DNA from: Dryomyza anilis
Lineage: Eukaryota > Arthropoda > Insecta > Diptera > Dryomyzidae
Length of the DNA: 64,000 nt
Direction: 5' to 3'
Assembly (NCBI GenBank): GCA_951804985.1
Contig: OX638132.1
Span: forward strand, 23,660,617-23,724,616
Shown: positions 20,058 to 31,013 of the stretch, one piece after another
Layout: each line of letters opens with the position of its first letter
Numbering within the stretch: position 1 is the stretch's first letter
The notes under the pieces: generated by a model
The model's database searches: none
What the model was told of the DNA's origin: nothing
The model's input: only the letters and a program-made list of their open reading frames with translations
Translations under genes and position numbers: made by a program

Positions 20058-21637
20058 AACCAGTTGGGAAGGTTAGATCACATGGGAAATTTAAAAGTAG
20101 GTGTTATTATGATAGCTAGGATTATCAAAATTATAGTCGGTCTAAGCCGACTATTAATACCCTACACATATGTATGGTTACCATTCAAAGTGGTATAAAG
20201 GGTATACGAATCCTGAAAATAACTACAAACTTTCCATCGCTGAAGAATTTCCTTTCATTTGATACCCATATTTACAAATTTCCGAATTTCGATATTTTTT
20301 TTTTTGGAAACCATTTTACGCCGAAAAACATCATTTTCATGTATTAGAGCATGATGTCAATATATATTTGACCAAAAAAAGTTTTCCTAAGCACGTATAA
20401 AGTAATATTGATTTGTAGATGTAAATTTTATATGAGGTATTTCAACATAAGTGGTCGGTTCTCAGGTCACAATAGACCGATCTTGTTCAGACAGCTTAGA
20501 TATATAAGTAATCTAAATCTAAAGTTTCATTGCTCTAGCTCTTCTACTCTTTCTGTAATCGTGATTTCAACAGACAGACAGAAGGACAGACAGACGGAAA
20601 GACAGACGGACGGACAGACGGACATCGCTAAATCGATTCAGGAGGTCATGCTGATCAAGAATATATCGTCAGTGTCATGCCAAAGGGCCGAATGTGCATT
20701 TTTAAAAATGTTGGGAAATCAAATTTTAAAGTTTGAAGTGCTTTAAAAATTAGTAAAATTTAGTTTTTTTTTTTAATTTTTTCTGTTATTTTGGTTTATT
20801 CATGAATTCTTATAACGTATATAAAATATCTTTAGATTTGGACAACTTACTGAATTATAAATACGGATTTTGTGAGGCTATATCTGGACCAAGACGCAAA
20901 TATTTTTGTTTTTTATGCTATAACTTTTTATTAGAGCAAAATAAAAAAGTAATGTAAAGGAATTAATTGTCTGTTTTTAAAGCACCTATCGATTGGCGTC
21001 ATTATTTAAAAACATTTTGCCAAAAAATAATTTGCCATTTGTTATTTGCAGGAAAAATGTTTGGCAAAATATTTTAAAATAATGATGCAGTTCAATAGGT
21101 GCTTTAAAAATAAACAACAAATGCCTTTACATCACTATTTTATCTCGTACCAAAAATAGTTATGGCGAAAAAGGAAAGATTCGCCCTTTTGGCATGACAA
21201 GATTTTCAATTTTTCGAATTTTTGTTATTTGCAAGAAAATATTTTTAAGTAATGATGCAGATCGATAGGTGCTTTAAAAACAAACAATAAATGCCTTCAC
21301 ACTACTATTTTATCTCGTACCAATAAATAGTTATAGCAAAAAAGGAAAGATTCGCCCATTTGGCATGACAAGATTTTCAATTTTTCAAATTCGCCCTCTT
21401 GGTTTTGACTTTTGTGGCTAGAAATATCCAACAAATCGACACGCGATTTTGGCACAGAATACTTGAGGAAAACTACATTCAAAAATGTAAAAAAACGCAA
21501 ATGTCAAAAATTGCACATTCGCCCCTTTGGTATGATAGTGACGATATATACTTTTCCATACCGGAGAGGCTTCCTTCTGGGTGTTACAAACGGCGTACCA
21601 AACTGAATATACACTTTCACTCTGAGTGTAGGGTATA
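20058..21637 (-). mobile_element. mini-me type element, family B copy 1 (minus), split by an 877-bp insertion
   Basis: Bounded by AACCAGTTGGGAAGGTTAG at the left and GAGTGTAGGGTATA at the right; it is the reverse of the copy at 54865-55575. It holds CGGTCTAAGCCGACTA, a (GACAGACG)n tract at about 20570-20625 and the core complement GATCAAGAATATAT at 20653-20666. There it is interrupted by the TIR element at 20667-21543; the core resumes as ATATATACTTTTCCATACC. Family B shares core and end logic with family A but differs in most of the body. Confidence 0.85.
20667..21543. mobile_element. Long-TIR foldback element, 877 bp, inserted in mini-me B
   Basis: Termini read CGTCAGTGTCATGCCAAAGG at the left and, from the right, CGTCACTATCATACCAAAGG, matching at 28 of 32 bases. 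ATATAT stands on both sides. Comparison with the uninterrupted mini-me B core at 54954 shows the insertion point and is consistent with a 4-6-bp AT target duplication. The interior carries inverted blocks (AAAGCACCTATCGATTGGC near 20980 against ATCGATAGGTGCTTTAAAAA near 21260), so the element is largely self-complementary. No transposase frame. Related copies lie at 22203-23948, 42650-43155 and 47215-47640. Confidence 0.8.
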
Positions 21638-21649
21638 AAAAAATTGTTT

Positions 21650-22202
21650 TTAAATTCGATGCGTGTAAAATGATTTTAAAAAATTTAATGTACATTCCTT
21701 TTTTTTCAAAACCTCACAACTTGTGTTCCACATACCAGCTGCCTCAACACTTAATGTGTTATTGCACTGCGTTTTAGCACTCATGCGGTTACATTTCTTC
21801 TGTATCTGCGCATAAATGTGCCGTCTATAGAGTGGACGAGACAAAGCAAACAATTGTATTTCTATGCCGCAGCCAACCACTCGTCATTTTATTCAATACC
21901 ATGGTAAACATTAGAAATAATGACGTGTGCAAGTTGTGCTGACATGCTTCAAAAGTATTATGTCATAATTACTTTTCAGTTTTATTCATGCCGCATTTAA
22001 AAAAAAGTGTACATTCAAAATCGCTCGCACTGAAAATGACAGCTCATTTTTATTTTGAGAATAACAAATTTTAAGTTACCAGTCAGCACACAACAACGAT
22101 GTCAATTCTTAGTTGCATTCACGGCCATACGATGTGTATTAACTGTTCCCATATAGCAGACATATTTTTATAATATAAAAATAGGTCTGCAGTTTGGGAA
22201 TT
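21650..22202. other. Unique-looking non-coding DNA, no gene seen
   Basis: Slightly GC-richer around 21700-21900, with short open frames lacking domains. It separates two foldback-family copies. Confidence 0.5.
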
Positions 22203-23948
22203 GACATGCCAAATGGGCGAATGCGAATTTTTAAAAATGTTGGGAATTCAAATTATTAAGTTTGTATTGCTTTAAAAATGAGTAAAAATTATTTATTTTT
22301 CAATTTTTTTGTTCTTTTATTATCAATTAGCATAACGTATATAAAATATCATTTGATTTGGACTACTTAGTGAATTATTAATGTGGATTTTGTGTGGTTA
22401 TATCCTTTTTTGCCATCATTTTTCATGGACATAAGATCAAATAGTGATGTAAAGTCATTAATTGTTTGTTTTTAAAGCACCTATCCATATTTTGACAAAA
22501 AAATTTCTTGCAAATTACAAAAAATTAAAAAAAACGAGTTGGGCAAGTTAGGTCACATGGGTAAGTTCGGTCACATGGGGCGGACTTTTATAATCGGTCG
22601 GGCCCGACTATGGAATACCCTACACCTTTGGTGGGGATATTAATGTGGGATATTTAATTCCATACCTTAATTTTAAAGTTTTTAATTATGCTGAACCTCC
22701 CCACCCTCAGAATATTATTCATGTATCAGAAATTTACGTCTTATATCCCCATAAATTAAAAAATGTATATAAAAGTATAAAAAAACTAAAAAAAAAAATT
22801 TTAAAAATATAATTAGGTGGACCACGCCTATATATAAAATTTTGAAAGGCTAATATTTCATAGATTTGATTTGAATAATTTACGGATCAAATTTCCACTA
22901 TGAAAACCCGGGAAATAATGAAAAAAAAAAGTGGGCGGATCGCGCCCATTTTTGGATTACATATTTATAGGTGAATTCTAACAATACGTTTTAAATTTTA
23001 TAACTACACCTTGAATACTTTTCGAGTTATTAGTTCCGAAAGAGTTATATAAAAGTGACTTGTATGGGATGTGGGCGTGTCCGTTGACCGATTTGGCTCA
23101 TTTTCAAACTCAATTCCTACTTTTGGCTAAAATATATTAAGACTAAATTTCATCGCATTCTGATCAGTATTTCTCAAGTTATTCTGTATTCGGACAGCAA
23201 TACAGCAAGACAGCAAGACAGCAAGACAGCAAGACGGACAGACAGACAGACGGACATGGCTAAACGGACTCGGGTAGTGATGCTGATCAAGAATATATAT
23301 ACTTTTCCATACCGGACACGCCTCCTAAGGGGTGTTACAATATATGCACAAAGTTAATATACCCTGTACCTCATAGGTGTAGGGTATAAAAATTTGAAAA
23401 TAATGATGCCAATCGATAGGTGAGAAATTACAAAGAAAATACATACCCAAAAGGACAAATTTGAAAATCTTGTCTTGTTAAAAGGACGGATCTTTCCATT
23501 TTTTGCCATAACTTTTTATTGGTACAAGAAAAAATAATAATGTAAAGGCATTAATTGTTTGTGTTTAAAGCACCTATCGATTTGCATTATTATTTAAAAA
23601 TAAATTTTAAAATTTTTGTTAGTTGCAAGAATATTTTTTGGCAAATTATTTTAAAATAATGATACCAATCGATAGATGCATTACAAACAAAAATAAATGC
23701 ATTTTCAACATTATTTTATCTTGTTCCAATAAAAAGTTATGGCAAAAAAAACGGAAAGATTCGCCCTTTTAGCATGACAAGATTTTCAAATTTTCAAATT
23801 CGTCCTTGTGGGTTTGTCTTTTGTGGCCAGAAATATCCAACAAAACCACACACGATTTTGGCACAGTTTACTTGAGGAAAAATTACATTCAAATATTAAC
23901 TAAAAACGCAAATATCAAATATTACACATTTTCCTCTTTGGCATGACA
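22203..23948. mobile_element. Second long-TIR foldback copy, interrupted by a mini-me A element
   Basis: Left end TGACATGCCAAATGGGCGAA, right end (reversed) TGTCATGCCAAAGAGG. Internal blocks AAAGCACCTATC and ATCGATAGGTG recur as in the 877-bp copy, with extra inverted units at 23440-23760. A whole mini-me family A element (22534-23390) is inserted close to the loop of the internal inverted repeat. Without the insertion the element would be about 0.9 kb, close to the first copy. Confidence 0.75.
22534..23390 (-). mobile_element. mini-me type element, family A copy 2 (minus, full length)
   Basis: Starts ACGAGTTGGGCAAGTTAGG, passes GTCGGGCCCGACTATGGAAT, the shared body, a mixed (CAGCAAGA)n/(CAGACAGA)n tract, AAACGGACTCGGGTAGTGATG, and ends ACCTCATAGGTGTAGGGTATA. 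It is about 857 bp, with all family landmarks in reverse order to copy 1. No protein-coding frame; non-autonomous. Confidence 0.9.
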
Positions 23949-24555
23949 TGTGGACTGGTTTTGAAAAGAACTGAATATAAATATGTTTTTAGATAAACAT
24001 ATTAGTATTTTTGTAAAAAAAAAACAATTTAATTACACTTCATTCCTAATACATGCATGGTAATTTCATAATACTTTTCAATTACTTTCAAATCTTTCAA
24101 ATCTTTTCTATCCGTGCATCATTACAGATGTCAATTTATTCACATAAATTTTAATTCAAACAAAATTTTATTCATTACTTTTTCAATCATTATTTAAAAC
24201 CAAAAAATTCTTTAAAATTTCATTTAAAATTTAAAATTTCATTAAAAAATGTTTATTAAAACCAATTTATTTAAATAAATTATTTATGAATAAATATTTA
24301 TTCTAAATAATAATTTGAATAACTAACATAGAAATTGAAATAAATTTTATATGCTGACTTTTGGCTATGAAAAACTAAAAAAAAATACGAATAAACAAAT
24401 CGTGCTATTTATTCTGAATAAAAAAATAAAACAATTAATTCATTATTTCTAAGATGAATAAAAATAATTTGTTTGTTATTTTTTTTATTTTTATTTTAAA
24501 TAAAAATGATCCTACACTTCCCTGTGCTACATTAAATTCATTTCACAAAAAAATT
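23949..24555. other. AT-rich non-coding DNA, no gene seen
   Basis: Low-complexity AT sequence with TTTATTTAAAT and AAATAAA words. Nothing codes. Confidence 0.5.
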
Positions 24556-25085
24556 CTCCTTACAAATTCTCTGTAAATTAATTTTTTTGTTTGACAAAAA
24601 TGTTCTCTAATTATTAATATTTTCACTAACTTTTACTATTTTTTACACCTAAAATTAAATTGTTCACTACTTATTTTTAATTTTCACTAAAAAATTAAAT
24701 TTTTCTCTATTTTTCATTAAATAAAATCAAAAAAATTTAAATTTTTCACTTTAACTAAAAATTTTTGTTTAAAAGAAAATTTAAAAAAAAGTTAAATTTT
24801 TAATTAAATGTTTAATATATTAATATAAATTATATTTGTCACTAAAAATTAAAATGTTCACTTAAATTTCAATTTTCCACTAAAAATTTAAATTTTTTAC
24901 TAAAAATTAAATTATTCATTAAATATTAAAATTTTTTAGTAAAAATGAAATTGTTCACTAAAAATTAAATTATTCTCTAAAAATTGAATTTTTCACTAAA
25001 AATTAAATTTTTCACTAAAAATTTCATTTTCAGTAAAATGTTCATTTTCACTCATAAAACTGAAATCATCGTCCTAAAACTGTAT
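24556..25085. repeat. Minisatellite, 18-20-bp TTTTTCACTAAAAATTAAA unit
   Basis: About twenty irregular copies of TTTTTCACTAAAAATTAAA, best ordered at 24870-25040. A few more copies occur at 25285-25365 after a mini-me B fragment, so the array seems to have been split by that insertion. Confidence 0.75.
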
Positions 25086-25094
25086 TCAACGTAC

Positions 25095-25290
25095 AGTAAA
25101 AATGAAAGGGTATATTGGTCATCCGTTTGTAATACCCAGAAGAAAATGTTTTCGGTATGAACAAATCAGTATATTCTATATCAAAAGGAACTCCTGAATT
25201 TGATCAAGCGTCTGTCTTTCCGTTGAAATCACAAATGCAGAAAAAATGGAAGAGCTAGATGAATAAAACTTTAAGGTTAGATTTATCACT
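25095..25290 (+). mobile_element. mini-me family B fragment
   Basis: ATGAAAGGGTATATTGGTCA, CCGTTTGTAATACCCAGAAG, TTTTCGGTATGAACA, a decayed core TTGATCAAGCGTCTGTC and GAAATCAC...GGAAGAGCTAGATGAATAAAACT match the 5' third of the copy at 54865-55575. The body beyond is absent. Confidence 0.75.
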
Positions 25291-25369
25291 ACAAAATTAA
25301 ATTTGTCAGTAAAATTTCAATTTTTCACTAAATATCAAATGGCTCACTAAAACTCAATAATATTCAAAT

Positions 25370-27370
25370 TTCAATTTGAAAATCCAATGAAATTCGAAAG
25401 TTCGCAACTTTATGCAAAAGTAAAAACATATTTCGTCAACTGAAAGAAACTTTTGCAATATTTCATATTCAACATTATCAGTATTTGTTGACAGCAACAT
25501 ATGACGAACTGGCATCATCTGGCAGCAAGTACGCATAACTGCAAAAAAAAAAAACATTTGCAAATTATGAGCAAAATATGGCAACGCCAGCATATGTCAC
25601 CGGGCTCAGACAAAGTCTTGAGACTTCAGAAGATAATTGATGCAGTTGCATGAGTCGCTGATGGATGCGAAGATCTAGATTTGACTGGGCGCACAGACAA
25701 CAAGAACTTGTAGTGCATAAAAAAAAGGAAAAATTACAGACTTTTCGCATTTGACTAGAACTACGTAGATGACGCAGTACAAGAGAAAAGTTTTTTCCAA
25801 TTACTCTCAAGTTTGCAATATTCTGAAAGTTTTCAAGCAATTTTCCTAAAACAAAAGTACACCAAAAAAACCGATTTATCTACTTGAAGTAAATATACAA
25901 ATGATTTAACTTCGTAGAATATATTTCTTAACATCATAGACATATTTCTTTTAATGAACAACATTTTCTTTCGAATCAACGATTTTTTCTTCAAATAAAA
26001 GAAATACTTGAACTAGGTAAATATTTTTTTTAGTGTAGGCACGACACAGCATCCAGTACTTTCAAAAGTCTGTTGACAAGAAATTAAAACAATTTGTGCA
26101 CTTATGCTTTTGATGATGAACATGAGTACGTTGCCTCTGATAGTTCGGGTAGTTGCTCAAAATGATGATGATTACAAATCTGTTGGTTAAATTGCAAAGG
26201 ATAGATTAGTCACTTTAGTCATAGCATTTAATGCAATCAATATTTTTGAAGAACCTAAAAAACTTTGCAAGACATAAAACTTTATGAAACAATTTAAAGT
26301 GGAAATCTGCAGAAATTTGGCTGAAACTAAAATCTGCGCATCATACAATGCATAAAAACGGGTTCTCCTATTTCCGAACTAGGCCAATGTCTTGTCAAAT
26401 ATAATTCTGACATTGAGCAATTGAAAAGTAATTTGTATAACATATCGATTTCTCGAACAGCATTCAGCAACTGCTTCGAATACAGATTGAAGGAAACAGT
26501 GCAATTTCCCTAATATATTTTATATTTGAAATATGGCAAATTGAAAAGAAGCCTTGTAAAAACTAGGTGAAGTTTGATTCTGCTGCTGTTGGAAATATAC
26601 ATAGTATAAAATATGCACAGTAATATTTTGTACATATTCAAAAATTTCTAAGTATAGTCAAATATTGTTATTAATCTACAGAAATAGCAAGTTTCGAAAT
26701 GACCTATAACAGTATTAATATGGTAAACTATATAAACCATTGAAACTATATTAACTATTGCAACCAAACCGTATTCCCTACATAGAAATTTTAATGCATA
26801 AAGAGTCCAATTGATATTTGAAGGGTTTCTTCTTATCTCATGTAACGAATCTATGGGCAAAAAAAATTCAATAGTAATTCACTGCATCTGTCAGATTATT
26901 AGTATTAACTCCCTCATTAAAAATTTCCCGAGATTCAACTACATTAAAGCTCACAGATAGTTATAAAAAGGAAAAAAGCACGCGCACGCAATTATAATTC
27001 TCCCTCTATGACAAACTAATACCTGAAATGCAAATTAAGCATTCATTTCCAGCTCGATTTCGAAAGTAAATCTGCTTGATGAAAATGATAAAACACGACA
27101 AATGAAAAATACGACGTATTTCTTAGCAAGCTAAGTTTTTTCATATGAATTTTAAGCCGGATTCTTTCTGTTTTCACTTTTGATTTATACATACAAAGAA
27201 ACAAATACTAACTAGTTCGGTCTTTTCATTAGTTCCATGCATGTTTCTTTTCTATAACTCATTGCCGTGCTGAGTTCAGCATTATTTGAACCAATTGGAA
27301 TAAAGATATTTCAATATATTAAAAAAAAATAAAAACATATAAAAAACCAAATAGTTTTCCTAATAATAAA
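25370..27370. other. Unique-looking non-coding DNA, no gene recognised
   Basis: Composition is a little less AT-skewed than the arrays around it. Short open frames on the minus strand (up to 91 codons near 25565-25840) have no recognisable domain. The segment 26040-26520 has words that look like decayed coding sequence on casual reading, but stops break every frame and I could not assign it. Confidence 0.4.
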
Positions 27371-27374
27371 ATAA

Positions 27375-27632
27375 ATTTGTTTGTTTGCATATTAGTTTGT
27401 TTCGTTTATCCATCTAAACGGATCATTCGATTCTCTTGAAATTACCACAGATGAACTATGTGCAAAATGTGAATACAAAAGCAAAGTAAAAACAAAGGCA
27501 AAAAGCAGAACAAAAAACGGGAAAAACACAAAAGGATAAAACATTAAAGTAAAAACTAAAACCAAAAACCAAAAGCAATAAGGAATTAAAACAAAAGTCG
27601 CATAAAACCAAAAAGACAAAAACACCTATAAA
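27375..27632 (+). repeat. Helitron-like 5' segment, copy broken by mini-me
   Basis: TTTGTTTGTTTGCATATTAG, CATCTAAACGGATCATTCGAT, TTCTTGAAATTACCACAGATG and then an A-rich (AAAAC/AAAAG) stretch are parallel to 28685-29000 (TTTGTTTGTTTGTTTG, GTCTAAACGGCTGATCCGAT, TTCAAATTTTTAACACAGATG, A-rich tract). A mini-me A element begins immediately after at 27633. Confidence 0.5.
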
Positions 27633-28437
27633 ACGAGTTGGGAAAGTTAGGTCACATGGGTAAGTTCGGCCCGACAATGGAATACCCTACACCTTTGGTG
27701 GGGATATTAATGTGGGATATTTAATTGCATATCTTAATTTTAAAGATATTAATTATGCTAAACCTCCCCACCCTCAGAATATTATTCACATATCAGAAAT
27801 TTACGTCTTATATACCCATAAATTAAAAAAATTATATAAAAGTATAAAAAACTAATAAAAAAAAAATAAAAACATGTAATTGGGCGGACAACGTCTATAT
27901 TTAAAATTCTGAAACACTAATAATTCAAAGGTTTGATTTTAATAATTTACGGATCAAATTTTTACTATGAAAACCCGGGAAATAATGAAAAATAAAAGTG
28001 GGCGGAGCACGCCAATTTTTGGACCACATATTTTTAGGTGAATTATAACCATACCGTTTTAAATTTTATACCTATATCTTGAATACTTTTCGAGTTATTA
28101 GTTCCTAAAGAGTTACAAAAAAGTAACTTGTATGGGAGGTGGGCGTGTCCGTTGACCGATTTGGCTCATTTTCAAACTCAGTTCTTACTTTTGGCTAAAA
28201 TATAATAATACGAAATTTTATCGCATTCTGATCAGTATTTCTCAAGTTATTCTGTATTCGGTCAGCAAGACGGACAAACAGACATACAGACAGACAGAAG
28301 AACATGGCTAAACGGACTCGGGTAATGATGCTGATCAATAATATATATACTTTTCCATACCGTACACGCCTCCTAAGGGGCGTTAGAATATATGCACAAA
28401 GTTAATATACCCTGTACCTCATAGGTGTAGGGTATAA
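27633..28437 (-). mobile_element. mini-me type element, family A copy 3 (minus, full length)
   Basis: ACGAGTTGGGAAAGTTAGGT to CATAGGTGTAGGGTATA with all family landmarks. The second CACATGGG direct repeat and part of the GTCGGGCCCGACTA motif at the left end are deleted (only GGCCCGACAATGG remains). The (GTCY)n complement is short (CAGACATACAGACAGACAG). Confidence 0.9.
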
Positions 28438-28639
28438 ATATGTAAAAATAATAAGAAACATAAAAAAGTTGTATTTATCAATACAACTAAGAATCTATAC
28501 CAAGCCGCATTTCCATTATTATTTTGGTTAAATTAACTTTTCATACAAAAACATAAAAGTTTCAGTTTACCTTCAAAAAACGGAACTATATAATATTTAC
28601 GATAGACATAAGTTAACTGATTGTTTATGATTTCTATTG

Positions 28640-29665
28640 CTTATGTGTTACAAAGTAAATTTAGTTAATCCTATTAATATAATAAATCTCTTTGTTTGTT
28701 TGTTTGTTCCGCTTCTTCGTCTAAACGGCTGATCCGATTTTCTTCAAATTTTTAACACAGATGCGGATGGTCTGGAAGGAATGATAGGGTATATATCCTC
28801 CTATGTAGCCCAAAATTTTCAAACAATATAACTAGGAACTTACACCAGCTATGAACATGAAACAAAAAACTCAAAAACAAAAAAAAAATATTTAAAAGCA
28901 AAAACACAGAAGAAAAAGCACAAAACAAATTAATAACATAAAACTAAAAGCCAAACTAAAGGAAAAACAAAAAAAGTTAAGAATTACAATAACAAATAAA
29001 AAAAAAGCAATAACATAAAAAAAGTCGAAATTTTTCGAACATTGTTGTTTTGTCGAATACTTTTCTTTGTAAATAATAAACGTAAAACTCACCACACTAA
29101 AACTCACCACAATAAAATTCACAACCCTAAAACTCACCACACTAAAACTAACCACAATAAAACTAACTAACCACAATAAAATTCACCATACCATAACTCA
29201 CCACACCGAAAATCACCACACCGGAACTCACCACACTAAAACTTCTACCGGGAAGAATTCTACCGGGAAGAATTCTACGGGAAAGAATTCTACCGGGAAG
29301 AATTCTACCGGGAAGAATTCTACGGGAAAGAATACTACCGGGAAGAATTCTATCGGAAAGAATTCTACGGAAAAGCGTTCTTGGGGTAGAATTTTAGGGG
29401 GGAAATTTTTACTGGGAAGAATTCTATGTCGATATATTCTACGCGAAAGCACAGTCCGAGAAAAATTTTCTTTGAGAAAAGTTGTTTTGGCAGAGAATTA
29501 TTTTTGTTTTGGTTACTACATTTATAAATCCATTAAAAAAACGTCCACATCGAACGGTCCCTTATATAAATAATACAAATGTTTTTATATTAATAAAATT
29601 GCTCCATATCCTTGCATTCACAAAATCTTTGCACGAGTCGTGCACGGGTCCAGCAGGTAATGAAT
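28640..29665 (+). mobile_element. Helitron-like non-autonomous repeat (candidate)
   Basis: In order: (TTTG)n at about 28690, GTCTAAACGGCTGATCCGAT, an A-rich stretch, a CTCACCACACTAAAA minisatellite (29085-29245), a GGGAAGAATTCTAC minisatellite (29245-29360), TTATATAAATAATACAAATG, and a 3' end with the hairpin GCACGAGTCGTGC (29632-29644) followed by ACGGGTCCAGCAGG. Helitrons end in a short hairpin just before CTRR; the reversed copy at 35158 ends GCACGGGTCTAGCTAGTA, which fits a CTAG end. No Rep/helicase sequence is present. Helitron assignment is an inference from the termini. Confidence 0.5.
29240..29365. repeat. 15-bp minisatellite, GAATTCTACCGGGAA
   Basis: Around seven units of GGGAAGAATTCTACC with small substitutions. 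It produces a repeating Phe-Phe-Pro-Val-Glu frame on the reverse strand, which is not a gene. Fewer, more diverged units occur at 35375-35430, 35900-35965 and 40140-40235 in the related repeats. Confidence 0.85.
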
Positions 29666-30016
29666 ATACTTATGAACTGTGAGGTGATATTTTGGACAAA
29701 ATAAGAAAAATTGGATATTCAGGTGTTAAGCCTTCTCAGTATTTCTCATATTTAAAATATATGGTAATTTATTCTTATGTATTTATTTTTCATTAAATTA
29801 TAGTATATTCAGTGTCGAATGGATTAATTTGAATATGGTTGAAATTAAAAAATTACATTTTTCTTATCGTTTTTATTAGAAACATAAATTTTTATAGTTA
29901 ATTTCCAAAAAATATATTTTTTTAACTTAAAGTGAATATGTATTATTAGGCTTAAATTAATCCAAAAAAAATACTTTAGAATGTTTAAGGTTTAAAGTAA
30001 AAAATATTAACTGAAA

Positions 30017-30173
30017 TGGTAATGCCGAGCACGAATGACGGGAGAGAGCTTTTCATAGGCAATGTTTTACTCTCGTAGGTTTGCCATTAACTGCTGAGTA
30101 TATAGTAAAATATTTATCATTGGACCATTCGGCTCGCAGTCCAACGCACTTACCTCTGAGCTAACGACGCTAC
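30017..30173 (-). mobile_element. SINE family A, rearranged fragment (minus strand)
   Basis: AGCTTTTCATAGGCAATGTT, CTCGTAGGTTTGCCATTAACTG and CGGCTCGCAGTCCAACGCAC match the reverse complement of the SINE body and head, but the segment between (the ATAGAAAAATG/B-box part) has been replaced or lost. A decayed copy. Confidence 0.75.
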
Positions 30174-30259
30174 AATCAGATATAACTATTAAACTATATT
30201 TCCATTTGGTTTTTCACAGAGAGATTTTTCAGAAAATATAAAGGACTTTAATTAAAAAA

Positions 30260-31000
30260 ACGAGCTGGGAAAGTTAGGTCACATGGGTAAGTTCGGTCAC
30301 ATGTGGCGGATTTTTATAGTCGGTCGGGCCCGACTATGGAATACCCTACACCTTTGGTGGGGATATTAACCCTCAGAATATTATTCATATATCAGAAATT
30401 TACGTCTTATATCCCCATAAAAATATTTTGAAAAATGTAATTGGGCGGACCACGCCTATATTTAAAATTTTGAAAGGCAAATATTTCATAGATTTGATTT
30501 TAATAATTTACGGATCAAATTTCCACTATGAAAACCCGGGAAATAATGAAAAAAAAAAGTGGGCGGATCACGCCCATTTTTGGGCCACATATTTTTAGGT
30601 AAATTCTAACAATATATTTTAAATTTTATAACTATACATTAAAAACTTTCCGAGTTATTAGTTCCGAAAGAGTTATATAAAATTGACTTGTATGGGAGGT
30701 GGGCGTGTCCGTTGACCGATTTGGCTCATTTTCAAACTCGGTTCCTACTTTTGGCTAAAATATATTGAGACGAAATTTCATCGCATTCTGATCAGTATTT
30801 CTCAAGTTATTCTGTATTCGGACAGCAAGATAGCAAGACAGCAAGACGGACAGACAGACAGACGGACATGGCTAAACGGACTCGGGTAGTGATGCTGATC
30901 AAGAATATATATACTTTTCCATACCGGACACGCCTCCTAAGGGGCGTTACAATATATGCACAAAGTTAATATACCCTGTACCTCATAGGTGTAGGGTATA
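30260..31000 (-). mobile_element. mini-me type element, family A copy 4 (minus), inside an inverted repeat
   Basis: ACGAGCTGGGAAAGTTAGGT to ATAGGTGTAGGGTATA. About 100 bp of body around the AATGTGGGATATTTAAT segment and the AAAAAATTTATATAAAAG segment is deleted; other landmarks are intact. The flanks are inverted: AAGGACTTTA at 30241-30250 and TAAAGTCCTT at 31002-31011, suggesting insertion into the loop of a small hairpin. Confidence 0.88.
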
Positions 31001-31013
31001 ATAAAGTCCTTTG

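Noticed and set aside
24556..25085. Possible CRISPR-like array (CACTAAAAATT repeats)
   Set aside because: Repeats are adjacent and variable, without unique spacers of constant length, and the genome is eukaryotic.
29228..29452. Open frame with FFPVEFFPVE repeats on the minus strand
   Set aside because: It is the translation of the 15-bp GAATTC minisatellite in the Helitron-like repeat.
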